Numbered from the stretch's first letter, positions 1-8,975 are shown. The stretch is DNA of 64,000 nucleotides from Agromyces hippuratus (GCF_013410355.1 NZ_JACCFI010000001.1:248001-312000); one strand, 5' to 3'. Notes: generated from the letters alone by a model not told the origin. Numbers and translations: made by a program.

Positions 1-1
1 C

Positions 2-286
2 CTGCTCGCGACGGCGACGCCGCGCCGTGACGCGACGTACGACTACGGCGCCGTGCCCGACACCGTCTTCGAGCGCGCGCAGGCGCTCGCGGCGACGTGC
101 GCGGAGTTCGGCGTCGAACTGCCTGCGGCGGCGCTGCAGTACCCGCTGCGGCACCCGCTCGTGGCCACCGTCGTCGTCGGCACCTCGCGTCCCGATGCCG
201 TGCGGCAGAACGTGGCGAACATGGCGGCCGCGATCCCCGACGAGCTCTGGAGCGCGCTCGAGGAGCGCGGGCTCATCCCTGCCTGA
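2..286 (+). CDS. Aldo/keto reductase, C-terminal part (L-fucose / D-threo-aldose 1-dehydrogenase type)
   Basis: Only the last 94 codons are present; the gene begins left of the window. The translated end carries AALQYPLRHPLVATVVVGTS and then VRQN, the cofactor-binding C-terminal region of aldo/keto reductases, and the closing IPDELWSALEERGLIP resembles the D-threo-aldose (L-fucose) dehydrogenase branch. These enzymes oxidise the free aldose to its lactone. It converges on a cluster encoding a mutarotase, lactonase, dehydratase and sugar ABC transporter, so it probably supplies the first step of that pathway. The substrate is inferred from context. Confidence 0.8.
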   Translation: MLATATPRRDATYDYGAVPDTVFERAQALAATCAEFGVELPAAALQYPLRHPLVATVVVGTSRPDAVRQNVANMAAAIPDELWSALEERGLIPA

Positions 287-289
287 GCC

Positions 290-340
290 GACGACCGCGA
301 CCGGATCGACGACCGCGACCGGATCGACGACCGACGGATC
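290..340. repeat. 18-nt tandem repeat, 2.8 copies
   Basis: The unit GACGACCGCGACCGGATC occurs at 290-307 and 308-325, followed by a shortened third copy, GACGACCGACGGATC, at 326-340. It fills the gap between two convergent genes and runs into the stop codon of the GntR gene. No ordinary terminator hairpin is visible in this gap. Confidence 0.85.
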
Positions 341-1109
341 AGCGCAGCGACGCGATGAGCTCGACGACCGGCAGGAAGCGGACCCGCGAGAGCTCGATGT
401 GCTCGCGCATGAGCTGCGACGCCTCGGCCGCGTCGCCGGCGATGATCGCCTCGGCGATGGCTGCATGGTTGTCGATCGTGCGCGAGACCTGGCCGGACCG
501 GTCGTACTCCTCGAGCACCGCGTTCAGTCGCCGATGATCGGCGTCGCCCTCCACCTCGGCGGAGTGGGACGCGAGGTAGAGCCTCAGGAAGTGCAGGTGG
601 AAGTGCGTGCGCTCGAACGACTGCGCGATCAGGTCGTTGCCGGCCGACTTCGCGATGAGCGCGTGGAAGCGGGCGTCGTGGTCGGTCAGTGCGCGGAACG
701 CCTCGGGGCCGGCTTCACGGGCGCCGGTCGCCGCGCGCCCGGTCTCGAGTTCGGCGCGAAGCGCCGCGGTCGTCGCCGGATCGATTGAGGCCGACGCCTG
801 CGCGGCGGTCCACTGCTCGATGAGCACGCGGAACTGGGTCAGCTCGACGAACTCGCGCACGGTCAGCAGCGGCGTGGTCGAGTACCCGCGAAGCGGCACC
901 TTCACGACGAGGCCGTCGGATTCGAGGCGGGCCAGCGCCTCTCTGACCGGGGTCGGGGAGACCCCGAGCTCGGCCGAGAGGGAGTCGATGTTGACCCGGC
1001 TGCCGGGAGCGATGCGATGTTCGAGCACGAGGTCCCGAATCACCCCGTACGTCTCGTCGGACAGCACCGAGCGCGCGATGCGCGACCCTTCGGGAAGCGT
1101 CGTGCTCAT
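339..1109 (-). CDS. GntR family (FadR-type C-terminal domain) transcriptional regulator
   Basis: This is a 256-residue regulator. Residues about 15-80 form a winged helix (GVSPTPVREALARLESDGLV is the GntR recognition segment), and the rest is an all-helical FCD-like effector domain with a conserved D/H pattern (DHDARFHALIAKSAGN, NHAAIAEAI). The ATG at 1109 is chosen because it overlaps the TGA of the lactonase gene (ATGA), which implies translational coupling. As last gene of the sugar operon it is probably its local repressor, responding to a sugar acid or lactone; the ligand is not visible in the sequence. Confidence 0.9.
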   Translation of the reverse strand: MSTTLPEGSRIARSVLSDETYGVIRDLVLEHRIAPGSRVNIDSLSAELGVSPTPVREALARLESDGLVVKVPLRGYSTTPLLTVREFVELTQFRVLIEQWTAAQASASIDPATTAALRAELETGRAATGAREAGPEAFRALTDHDARFHALIAKSAGNDLIAQSFERTHFHLHFLRLYLASHSAEVEGDADHRRLNAVLEEYDRSGQVSRTIDNHAAIAEAIIAGDAAEASQLMREHIELSRVRFLPVVELIASLR

Positions 1110-1978
1110 TCGTGCCCCACTGTCTTCGAACGGTAGAAACGGAGGGCGGTGCCGTGATCGAGCTGCTCCCGTTCCGATCCGGTCGCGGCCGTGACCCGGT
1201 GCACGCGGTCGATCCAGTCGGAGAACGTGCCCCCGGCACCAAGGTAGCGGCTCACGGGCCAGTCGCTGCCGAGCATCGAGCGCGCGGGTCCGAATGCGGC
1301 GAAGCCGTGTTCGATGAACGCGTCGGCGTTCGCGTCGAACGTCTCGGTTCCGGATGCCTCGGCAGCGAGCCCTGAGAGCTTCACCGTCGTTCGGGGGCGG
1401 GCGGCGAGCTCGGTGACCGCCTGTGCCCATGCGCGCCCGGCCTCGGTGCCGATGCCGGCGTCGACCGGCGGCTTGCCGAGGTGATCGAGCACCACGTCGA
1501 GCTCCGGCACCTCGCCGAGGAGGGCGATCAGGTCGGGGAGCTGCGGGTGGGTGACGCAGGCGTCGAAGCTCAGGCCGCGCACGGCGAGCAGGCGCAGGCT
1601 CTCGAGCAGCACGGGGTCGGAGAACACGGCGGGCGACTCGCCCTGCAGCAGGTGACGGATGCCGACCACCCGGCCGATGCCGTCGAGCGCGTCGAGGTGC
1701 GCTTCCAGCGTCTCGGGGTCGAGCAGATCGGCCGCCGCGACGATGGCGGCGAGCTCGGGCCACTCCTCGCCGAGGCCGGCGACCCAGTTCGCCTCATCGA
1801 GCGACTGGGTGGACGCGCATCCGGCCTGGACGAAGATCGCCGCGGTCACCTGTCCGTCGGCGCGGTCGAGATCGCGCGGCAGGAGTGGACGATCGAGCAC
1901 GTCGAGGCCCGCGAGCCACGGGTAGTCCAGTCGCGTCGTGTCCCACACATGAGCGTGCGCGTCGACGACTCCGGTCAT
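1106..1978 (-). CDS. Amidohydrolase family lactonase (L-fuconolactonase-like)
   Basis: A 290-residue TIM-barrel amidohydrolase_2 protein. It begins MTGVVDAHAHVWD with the metal-binding HxH at 8 and 10, and later shows DHLGKP and a C-terminal GSDWP metal motif. Relatives hydrolyse L-fucono-1,5-lactone, L-rhamnonolactone or 2-pyrone-4,6-dicarboxylate. Its position between a mutarotase and the transport genes favours a sugar lactone. Its start overlaps the mutarotase stop (ATGA) and its end overlaps the GntR start, so it is an internal gene of one coupled operon. Confidence 0.88.
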   Translation of the reverse strand: MTGVVDAHAHVWDTTRLDYPWLAGLDVLDRPLLPRDLDRADGQVTAAIFVQAGCASTQSLDEANWVAGLGEEWPELAAIVAAADLLDPETLEAHLDALDGIGRVVGIRHLLQGESPAVFSDPVLLESLRLLAVRGLSFDACVTHPQLPDLIALLGEVPELDVVLDHLGKPPVDAGIGTEAGRAWAQAVTELAARPRTTVKLSGLAAEASGTETFDANADAFIEHGFAAFGPARSMLGSDWPVSRYLGAGGTFSDWIDRVHRVTAATGSEREQLDHGTALRFYRSKTVGHE

Positions 1979-2316
1979 GGTCGGTGCTCGTCACCGCGCT
2001 GCCGCCTGAGGTCCCAGACCTCTTCGATCGGCGCGTATCCGCGGTCGCCGTCGGCGTCGCGGAACGTCTCGACGAACTCGCCGATCGTCTGCTGCCAGGC
2101 GAGGTTCGCCGGGTCGGAGTCGAGTTCGCGCATCGCGGCGTCGAAGTCGTCGCACTCGACGACGTGGAACAGCCGATCGCCCGAGCGCCAGATGGTCCAG
2201 TCGTGGATGCCGAGACGCGCGAAGGATCGCTCGAGGTCGTCGGGGATGACGGCGTGCTCGGACCGATACCCGTCGATCGCTCCTGCTCGGATGACGGAGT
2301 GGAGTGCGACCCTCAT
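1975..2316 (-). CDS. L-rhamnose/L-fucose mutarotase (RhaM family)
   Basis: A 113-residue protein of the dimeric ferredoxin-like mutarotase family. It has the early catalytic-region pattern YRSEHAVIPDDL and the segment HDWTIWRSGDRLFHVVE, which match RhaM-type enzymes that interconvert alpha and beta anomers. The ATG at 2316 is preferred over an upstream TTG because it forms a TGATG overlap with the stop of the ATPase gene. It would supply the anomer used by the dehydrogenase. Rhamnose and fucose cannot be separated from sequence alone. Confidence 0.88.
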   Translation of the reverse strand: MRVALHSVIRAGAIDGYRSEHAVIPDDLERSFARLGIHDWTIWRSGDRLFHVVECDDFDAAMRELDSDPANLAWQQTIGEFVETFRDADGDRGYAPIEEVWDLRRQRGDEHRP

Positions 2317-3851
2317 CAACCCTCCACCACATCGATCCGCTCTTCGTGGATGAGGCGGATCACCGATTTGCTCATCTCATCGTAGTCGTGCGTGTTCGCC
2401 ACGCTGCCGGTGACCTCGAAGTCCTGCATGACGACGATGCGGTCGACGAGGGTGACCATCTCGGCGAGATCGCTCGAGATCACGAGCACCGCCTTGCCCT
2501 GCTCGGCGAGGGCCCAGATCAGCTGGTAGAACGCGCCCTTCGTGCGCACGTCGATGCCGACGGTGGGCTCGTCGATGATGAGGATGTCGGTGTTGGCGGC
2601 GAGCCACTTGCCGAGCGAGACCTTCTGCTGGTTTCCGCCGGAGAGCTGGCCCACGAGCTGGTCGCGGTTCGACACCTTGACGTCGAGCGAGGCGATGTAC
2701 TCGTCGGCGGTCGCGCGGGCGGCGCGCTCGCGCACGAAGCCGAATGCGTTCGACAGGCGCTTCAGCACCGTGACCGTCAGGTTCCGGGCGACCGTCTGAT
2801 CGAGGAAGAGCCCCTCCGCCTTCCGGTCCTCCGTCACGTAGCCGATGCCGTAGCGACCCAGTGCGTCGCCGACCGATCGGATCTGCGCGGCGGCGCCGTT
2901 GACCCGCACCTCGCCGCTCGTGATGCGGTCGAGGCCGAGGACGGCCTTGGCGAGCTCAGAGCGGCCTGCGCCGACGAGTCCGTAGATGCCGAGGATCTGT
3001 CCGGGGTGCACGGCGAAGGAGATGTCGCGGTGGCCGCCGGCGGTCGACACCTCGTGCAGTTCGAGCGCCGGGGTGCCGGCCTCGGACGGCGCGCGATCGG
3101 GCACCTCGAGCTTGGCGAGCGTGCGGCCGACCAGCAGGTCGACGATCGTGTCCTTCGAGTAGTTCGCGAGCGGCTCCGACTCCGCGACGGAACGTCCGTC
3201 ACGGAAGACGGTGACGGTGTCGCAGTGCGCGAACACCTCTTCGAGCTTGTGGCTGACGAAGAGGATCGCGCGTCCCTGTGCGGCGAGCCGGTGCACGACA
3301 TCGAACAGCAGCTTCGACTCGGTCTCGCTGATCGAGGCCGTCGGCTCGTCGAGCAGCAGCACGGCGCTGTCGGTGTAGAGACCGCGCGCGATCTCGACGA
3401 GCTGCGTCTGCGCGGGGGAGAGGAGGCTCGTCGGCGTCGCGGGGTCGATCGGGAAGTCGAGCAGGTCGAGCACGCGCTTCGCGCCGTCGCGGACCTCCCG
3501 CCACTGCACGCGACCGCCCTTGACGGGAGTGTTGCCGAGCACGATGTTCTCGGCGACCGTGAAGTCCGTGATGACGTTGCGCTCCTGGTGCACCACGCCG
3601 ATGCCGGCACGGGTGGCCTCGTGCGCCGAGCGGAAGGTCCGCGCGTCGCCGTTCACGATGAGCTCGCCGGAGTCCTGCGGCTGGATGCCCGTGATGATCT
3701 TGATGAGCGTGGACTTGCCCGCCCCGTTCTCGCCGAGGAGCGCGTGCACCTCTCCGGGCTTCAGACGGAGGTTGACCTCGTCGAGGGCTCTGACCCCGGG
3801 GAACGTCTTGGTGATGCCGCGCACTTCGAGCGCGTAGGCCGTGTCGGTCAT
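2316..3851 (-). CDS. Sugar ABC transporter, ATP-binding protein with two ABC domains
   Basis: A 511-residue RbsA/MglA-like ATPase. The N-terminal domain has Walker A GENGAGKST, signature LSPAQTQ and Walker B LLLDEPTA. The C-terminal domain has the degenerate Walker A GLVGAGRSEL usual for this family, signature LSGGNQQK and DEPTVGID. It energises import with the two permeases encoded just upstream. The ATG at 3851 overlaps the stop of the second permease by the ATGA arrangement. Confidence 0.96.
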   Translation of the reverse strand: MTDTAYALEVRGITKTFPGVRALDEVNLRLKPGEVHALLGENGAGKSTLIKIITGIQPQDSGELIVNGDARTFRSAHEATRAGIGVVHQERNVITDFTVAENIVLGNTPVKGGRVQWREVRDGAKRVLDLLDFPIDPATPTSLLSPAQTQLVEIARGLYTDSAVLLLDEPTASISETESKLLFDVVHRLAAQGRAILFVSHKLEEVFAHCDTVTVFRDGRSVAESEPLANYSKDTIVDLLVGRTLAKLEVPDRAPSEAGTPALELHEVSTAGGHRDISFAVHPGQILGIYGLVGAGRSELAKAVLGLDRITSGEVRVNGAAAQIRSVGDALGRYGIGYVTEDRKAEGLFLDQTVARNLTVTVLKRLSNAFGFVRERAARATADEYIASLDVKVSNRDQLVGQLSGGNQQKVSLGKWLAANTDILIIDEPTVGIDVRTKGAFYQLIWALAEQGKAVLVISSDLAEMVTLVDRIVVMQDFEVTGSVANTHDYDEMSKSVIRLIHEERIDVVEG

Positions 3852-4885
3852 GCCGGTGCTCCTGGATCGATGGCTCGCGATGCTGCGGTGGGCGGAGCAT
3901 CGGGAGGTGTGCGGCGGCTCCGCTGGCGGGTCGCAGGGCGACGCGTGCGCACCCGGTCGAGGGCGACCGTGCCGAGCACGACGGCGCCGATGACGAAGTT
4001 CACCCAGCTCGGCTCGAGCTGGAACTGCGCGCGGGCGCTGTCGACGAGGCGGACGATCGTCGCGGCCAGCACGGTGCCGAGCACGGCCACGGTGCCACCG
4101 GTCAGCGAGACGCCTCCGATGATCGGTGCGGCGAAGCTCGAGAGCAGCCAGTCCTCGCCGATGCTCTTGTTGACGCCGGGCAGCGAGGCGAGCACGAGGA
4201 ATGCCGCGACGCCGCACAGGAGCCCGGAGAGGCCGTGCGCGGTGATGAGGCTCCGGTTGTTCGAGATGCCCGAGAGGGTCGCGGCGAGGGGGTTGCCGCC
4301 GCTCGCGAGCATGTTCCGGGCGAGGAGCGTCTGGCGGTAAGCGACCGAGAGCAGGATGGCGATGCCCACGGCGATCCAGAAGATCAGCGGGATGCCGAGC
4401 GGTCGCGCGGTGCCGATGGCCGCGATCTCGGGCCATGAGGCGGAGGTGATCGTGCGGGTGCCGACGATCGCGTACTGGGCGCCCGACAGGATGGTCATCG
4501 TGGCGAGGGTGACGATGAAGCCGTTGATCTGGGTCAGCACGACGATGAGGCCGTTCAGCACGCCGGCGGCCAGGCCGATGAGGATCGCGATGAGCCCGCC
4601 GAGCCACGGGGGCACGCCGAAGTCGGCGATGAGCACTCCTGCGGAGCAGGCGGCGAATCCGCCGATCGCGCCGACGGCGAGGTTCATCTGGTTGACGGCG
4701 AGGGCCGCCATCTGGGCGAGGCCGATGACGATCGGGATCGCGAGGAACTGGAAGAACGTCTCGATCGAGATCGGCGAGAGGAACCCGCCGCTCGAACTGA
4801 TCGTCAGCACGATCACGCCGGCGACGATCACCGCGGCGAGGATCGTGTTCTGGTCGCGGGCGAGTCGTGCGATACGCGCGCTCAT
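3848..4885 (-). CDS. Sugar ABC transporter permease (RbsC-like), second copy
   Basis: A 345-residue integral membrane protein with about nine hydrophobic segments. It contains the family core VNQMNLAVGAIGGFAACSAG and ISNNRSLITAHGLSGLLCG, and a basic cytoplasmic tail rich in R and P. With its paralogue upstream it forms the membrane channel of the importer. It starts at the ATG overlapping the previous stop codon (ATGA at 4885-4882). Confidence 0.94.
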   Translation of the reverse strand: MSARIARLARDQNTILAAVIVAGVIVLTISSSGGFLSPISIETFFQFLAIPIVIGLAQMAALAVNQMNLAVGAIGGFAACSAGVLIADFGVPPWLGGLIAILIGLAAGVLNGLIVVLTQINGFIVTLATMTILSGAQYAIVGTRTITSASWPEIAAIGTARPLGIPLIFWIAVGIAILLSVAYRQTLLARNMLASGGNPLAATLSGISNNRSLITAHGLSGLLCGVAAFLVLASLPGVNKSIGEDWLLSSFAAPIIGGVSLTGGTVAVLGTVLAATIVRLVDSARAQFQLEPSWVNFVIGAVVLGTVALDRVRTRRPATRQRSRRTPPDAPPTAASRAIDPGAPA

Positions 4886-5955
4886 GACACCACCGCCTCT
4901 TCCTTGGACTGAGCGGGCGAGTGCTGTCGCGACGCTCGCAGACGGGATCGGGCTCCAGCGACCGAACGGATGCGGTCGGCGGAGAGGGCGATCAGGAGGA
5001 TGGTGCCGAGCAGGATGTTGAGTCCTTCGATGCCGACGCCGAAGAGCAGGAGGCCCTGTCGGATCACGACGGTGATCGTGATGCCGAGGAAGGTGCCGAT
5101 CACGGAGACGTACCCGCCGGCGAGCAGGGTGCCGCCGAGGATCGGGCCGAGGAACGACTGCAGCATGAACTCCTGGCCGATGCCGGGGGTGAACGATCCG
5201 GTGCTCGCTCCGAGCATGAAGCCCGCGAGCGCCGCCAGCATGCCCGACAGGGTGTGCACGGTGATGATGCGGCGCGGCACGGGGATCGCCGAGAGCAACG
5301 CGGCGCGATCGTTCGAGCCGGTCAGCAGGATCTCGCGGCCGATGCGCGACCTCGAGTAGAGGAGCCCGATCACGATCATCGCCGCCACGGCGACGAAGAG
5401 GATGAGGGGGATGCCGTCGGGGCCGCAGGTGTCGCCGATGCAGAGGTCGGAGAGCTTCGAGCGGCCGAGCTCGGCGAGACCGGGAGTCTGCACCGTGATG
5501 GCGTTGCCCGTGCTGACCCAGGAGTAGACGGCGGGAACGAGGCCGAGCAGGGCGAAGCTCATCGCGAGCGTCACGACGAAGGAGTTGACCCCGGCGTAGG
5601 CGATCAGCACGCCGCAGAGCGCGCCGACGGCGCCGCCGAACACGAGGCCGACGGCGATGCCGACGATCAGCGGCACGTCGAACGCCTGGAAGACCATCGC
5701 CGAACCCATCGCCCCGATCGCGGCCATGCCGCCGACGGCCAGGTTCATCTGGCCGACGGAGAGCACCACCATCTGGGCGAGACCGACGACCGTGAAGATG
5801 GCGATGCTGGTGAGCATCGGACCGATCACGAAGGCGGGGGAGAAGAACATCGGTTTGAGGCTGCCGATGAGCACCACGAGCACGACGATGAGGAGCAGGA
5901 GCCCGACGCGGTTGTCGCTGAGCACGCCGGTCAGTCGGTTGGATCCGCGCGTCAT
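4882..5955 (-). CDS. Sugar ABC transporter permease (RbsC-like), first copy
   Basis: A 357-residue membrane protein of the branched-chain/ribose permease family, with LSVGQMNLAVGGMAAIGAMG as the conserved segment and about nine to ten membrane spans. A Cys-containing loop (LCIGDTCGPDG) lies near residues 170-180. It pairs with the next permease as a heterodimer. The ATG at 5955 overlaps the dehydratase stop codon. Confidence 0.94.
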   Translation of the reverse strand: MTRGSNRLTGVLSDNRVGLLLLIVVLVVLIGSLKPMFFSPAFVIGPMLTSIAIFTVVGLAQMVVLSVGQMNLAVGGMAAIGAMGSAMVFQAFDVPLIVGIAVGLVFGGAVGALCGVLIAYAGVNSFVVTLAMSFALLGLVPAVYSWVSTGNAITVQTPGLAELGRSKLSDLCIGDTCGPDGIPLILFVAVAAMIVIGLLYSRSRIGREILLTGSNDRAALLSAIPVPRRIITVHTLSGMLAALAGFMLGASTGSFTPGIGQEFMLQSFLGPILGGTLLAGGYVSVIGTFLGITITVVIRQGLLLFGVGIEGLNILLGTILLIALSADRIRSVAGARSRLRASRQHSPAQSKEEAVVS

Positions 5956-7040
5956 GCGACTCGCCTCCGGTCGATCTCGTCGGCATCCCAGTCGATGCCG
6001 AGGCCCAGCGTCGACGGTGCGACCGCGGAGCCGTCTTCGATGACGAGCTCCGTCTTCGTGATGCCGCGGAGCTGGGGTATGTGCTCGACGTAGGCGCCGT
6101 TGGGCACGGCGGCGACGAGGCTGACGTGCAGCTCCATGAGGAAGTGCGGGCAGACGGCGACGTTGTACGCCTCCGCGAGGTGCGCGACCTTGAGCCAGGG
6201 GGTCACTCCGCCGATGCGTGCGACGTCGACCTGGACGATGCCGGCCGCACCGCGGTGCAGGTAGTCGCGGAACTGTGCGATCGAGTACATCGACTCGCCC
6301 ACCGCGATCGGGATGCTCGTCGATGCGGCGAGGCGCGCGTGGCCGCTCACGTCGTCGGCGGGCAGGGGCTCCTCGAACCAGTAGAGGTCGGCGTCTTCGA
6401 ACGCCGCTGCGCGGCGGATCGCCTCGGCCGACGTCATCGACTGGTTGGCGTCGACCATGATGTGCAGGTCGTCGCCGACGGCCTCGCGCACCGCGAGCAG
6501 GCGCTCGCGGTCCTCGCGCACCGACGGCTTGCCGACCTTGAGCTTGACGCCGCGCAGGCCCTTCGCCTGCGATGCGAGCGCGCCGGCGACGAGGTCGTCG
6601 GTCGGCAGGTGGAGCCAGCCGCCCTCGGTGTCGTAGAGGGGCACGCGCTGGCGGAAGCCGCCGGCCACCTGCCAGAGCGGCTCGCCCGCGCGGCGGGATC
6701 GCAGATCCCAGAGCGCCGTGTCGACCGCCGCGAGGGCGAGGGAGGTGATCGCGCCGACGGTGGTGGCGCGGGTGGAACGGAAGAGCTCCATCCAGATGCC
6801 TTCGACGTTCCTGCTGTCGAGTCCGGGGAGGAGGGGGACCAGGTGGTCGCGCAGCATGGAGAGGACTGCGCGACCACCGGTTCCGATCGTGTAGGAGTAA
6901 CCGACACCCGTGAGCCCGTCTGCAGTGTCGATCTCGAGGAAGATCGTCTCCTGCTTGATGAAGCTCTGGACGGCGTCGGTGCGCATCGTCTCGACCTCGA
7001 GGTCGATGAGTGAGGCGCGTGCCGCAGTGATGGTGGTCAT
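5952..7040 (-). CDS. Enolase-superfamily sugar-acid dehydratase (mandelate racemase/muconate lactonizing type)
   Basis: A 362-residue enolase-superfamily enzyme. The visible catalytic set is K166 and K168 (VKLKVG), the metal ligands D197 (MVDAN), E223 (FEEP) and E249 (GES), and H299 (CPHF). This arrangement fits acid-sugar dehydratases and MLE-like enzymes. In this operon the expected reaction is dehydration of L-fuconate or a related acid to the 2-keto-3-deoxy acid. The ATG at 7040 follows a GGAG motif. The later steps (aldolase or keto-acid dehydrogenase) are not in the window. Confidence 0.9.
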   Translation of the reverse strand: MTTITAARASLIDLEVETMRTDAVQSFIKQETIFLEIDTADGLTGVGYSYTIGTGGRAVLSMLRDHLVPLLPGLDSRNVEGIWMELFRSTRATTVGAITSLALAAVDTALWDLRSRRAGEPLWQVAGGFRQRVPLYDTEGGWLHLPTDDLVAGALASQAKGLRGVKLKVGKPSVREDRERLLAVREAVGDDLHIMVDANQSMTSAEAIRRAAAFEDADLYWFEEPLPADDVSGHARLAASTSIPIAVGESMYSIAQFRDYLHRGAAGIVQVDVARIGGVTPWLKVAHLAEAYNVAVCPHFLMELHVSLVAAVPNGAYVEHIPQLRGITKTELVIEDGSAVAPSTLGLGIDWDADEIDRRRVA

Positions 7041-7060
7041 GGTGTCGGTCGGCTCCGTGG

Positions 7061-8122
7061 TTACTTGCAGTCGAGCAGGTCGTTCTCGAACAGGTCCATG
7101 ATCGAGTCGGACTCCGCATCCTGCTCGTCGGTGTAGGTCTCGACGTTGTCGGTCGTGACGACGAACGAACCCGAGTCGACGATCACACCCGGGTCCTTGA
7201 CGGTGCAGGCCTTGGTCTGCAGCTGCGCGAGCACCCACGAGCCGACGAACGCCTGACCGGTCGGGTTCTGCACGACGGTCGCCGAGACGGAACCGTCGGC
7301 GATGCCGTCGAGGATGACCGCGTCGTCGTCGATCGCGACGACCTTGATCGGCAGACCGGACTCCTTCACTGCGGAGGCCGAGGCGACAGCGGGGTTGTAC
7401 GCGGTCGAGACGAATCCGTTGATCTCGGAGCCCTTGGCCGCGAGGAGGTCGGCGACGGCCTTCTGCGCCGTGCCGAGGTCGACGTCGATGTCGGTGACGG
7501 TGCTGAGGAGCGTGACCGCGCCGCCGGTCTCTTCAACGGCCTTCTCGACGCCGGCGATGCGACGCTGGGTGTTCGAGTCGACGTTGTTGCCGGTGAGGTG
7601 CACGAGGTTGCCCGTGCCGCCCATGGCCTCGATCGCGGCGACTGCAGCCTTGTACGCGGCGACCTCGGTGTCGGTCGAGAGGCAGAAGTCGGCCTCGTTC
7701 ACGTCACCTGCGGGGCAGGAGGCGATGGAGCCGACGGCGAAGCCCTGGTCCTTCAGCATCTTGAAGGTGGTGTTGATGTCGGTCGGCGAGACGCCGAAGA
7801 TGCCGAAGGCGTTGACGCCCTGGGCTGCGAGCGAGTTCAGCACCTCGTTCTGCTTGGCCTGGTCCCATTCGGCGGTCTCGTTGAAGACGGTCGAACCGAG
7901 GCCGAACTCCTCGACGGCCGCTTCGCCTGCCGCTGCCCACGGCTGGAAGTAGGGGTGGGAGCCGCCGGGAACGAGTGCGACGTTCACCGAGGCGAGATCG
8001 CCCGCCTCGCCGGAGCCGGCGCCGGTGTCGGCGGCCTTGCTGGTGCATGCCGCAGTGGTGAGTGCGAGCGCGATCGCCGCGGTTGCGAGCAGCCCGCGAG
8101 CGGCCTTGGTGCGAACAGCCAT
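7061..8122 (-). CDS. Sugar ABC transporter substrate-binding lipoprotein
   Basis: A 353-residue periplasmic-binding-protein family member (ribose/galactose type). A signal peptide ends near TTAAC with Cys26 as probable lipidation site, although the -3 residue (T) makes the lipobox atypical. The mature part has the two-lobe pattern NVALVPGGSHPYFQPWAAAG and GFVSTAYNPAVASA. It begins at an ATG with a strong Shine-Dalgarno (GTGGAGGACATC), is first in the operon and is followed by the dehydratase after 20 nt. Confidence 0.95.
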   Translation of the reverse strand: MAVRTKAARGLLATAAIALALTTAACTSKAADTGAGSGEAGDLASVNVALVPGGSHPYFQPWAAAGEAAVEEFGLGSTVFNETAEWDQAKQNEVLNSLAAQGVNAFGIFGVSPTDINTTFKMLKDQGFAVGSIASCPAGDVNEADFCLSTDTEVAAYKAAVAAIEAMGGTGNLVHLTGNNVDSNTQRRIAGVEKAVEETGGAVTLLSTVTDIDVDLGTAQKAVADLLAAKGSEINGFVSTAYNPAVASASAVKESGLPIKVVAIDDDAVILDGIADGSVSATVVQNPTGQAFVGSWVLAQLQTKACTVKDPGVIVDSGSFVVTTDNVETYTDEQDAESDSIMDLFENDLLDCK

Positions 8123-8273
8123 GATGTCCTCCACGTTGAGAAATGAAATATCCAATAGGATCACGTCAACGATGGGCGAACATCAGATCATTGTCAAGCA
8201 GTCATGATCACAAGTTCGTCACGGTGATCCGAGGGTCGCAACGCGCCCGATCCGGCGCCGTGACGGCGCGGAT
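8123..8273 (-). promoter_or_regulatory. Promoter region of the sugar operon with candidate FadR-type operator
   Basis: This 151-nt gap is clearly less GC-rich than its surroundings. It holds a TTGACG hexamer on the minus strand (8169-8164) and the 15-mer ACATCAGATCATTGT at 8180-8194, which recurs with one change upstream of the neighbouring FadR-type gene (8976-8990). The core ATC-A-GAT is itself a short dyad. The promoter elements are candidates only. Confidence 0.6.
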
Positions 8274-8945
8274 TCACAGGGCTGCACGCAGCCAGTTCTC
8301 GACGCCCGCGATGTGCGTCAGGGTCAGTGCGCGCGCCAGTTCGTGGTCGTGCTGCTCGAGTGCGACGAGGATCGCCCCGTGCTCGGCGATGGTGCGACCG
8401 GTCGCATCCTCCTGGGTGATGCCGCGCCAGATGCGGGCACGCACGGTGTGACTCGACATCGACTCGAGCAGGCTCGCGAGGTAGGTGTTGCCGGCCGCCG
8501 CGGCGATGCCGCGATGGAAGTCGAGATCGTGCGCGACGAGCGACTCGATGTCGGATGCCACGTCGACGCCCTCGAGCAGTGCGTGGAGGTGCGCCAGGTC
8601 TTCGGGCTTCGCGTTCTGGGCGGCGAGCGCCGAGGTCGCCGGCTCGAGGACGCGGCGCACCGCGAAGATCTCGAGCACCGACTGGTCGCTGTGCAGATCG
8701 ACGACGAAGCTCATGGCCTCGAGCAGCAGCGTCGGCTCGAGGCTCGTGACGTAGGTGCCGTCGCCGCGACGGACGTCGAGCACGCGGATGACCTCGAGGG
8801 CCTTGACTGCTTCTCGCAGTGACGATCGGCTCAATCCGAGCCGCTCACTGAGCTCCTTCTCGGGTTCGAGGCGGTCGCCCGGGCGCAGTTCGCCCGAGAC
8901 GATCATCGCCTTGATCTTCAGGATCGCTTCGTCCGTGACCGCCAT
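8274..8945 (-). CDS. FadR-type GntR family transcriptional regulator
   Basis: A 223-residue protein with a winged helix at about 5-70 (LSERLGLSRSSLREAVKALE) and an FCD domain with the metal-ligand-like pattern DLDFHRGIAAAAGN and HGAILVALEQHDHE. Three starts are possible (GTG 8966, ATG 8957, ATG 8945); I chose 8945 because homologous domains begin just after it, but none has a clear Shine-Dalgarno. It lies downstream of and parallel to the AlkA gene, and its upstream site matches one in the sugar-operon promoter, so it is a good candidate regulator of that operon. Confidence 0.88.
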   Translation of the reverse strand: MAVTDEAILKIKAMIVSGELRPGDRLEPEKELSERLGLSRSSLREAVKALEVIRVLDVRRGDGTYVTSLEPTLLLEAMSFVVDLHSDQSVLEIFAVRRVLEPATSALAAQNAKPEDLAHLHALLEGVDVASDIESLVAHDLDFHRGIAAAAGNTYLASLLESMSSHTVRARIWRGITQEDATGRTIAEHGAILVALEQHDHELARALTLTHIAGVENWLRAAL

Positions 8946-8975
8946 GACGGCGATCATAGCCGACACCCGGCCGAG

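Noticed and set aside
2304..4340. A 678-codon plus-strand frame through the ABC transporter genes.
   Set aside because: It is antisense to the certain ATPase and permease genes and shows Arg/Val/Asp-rich shadow composition.
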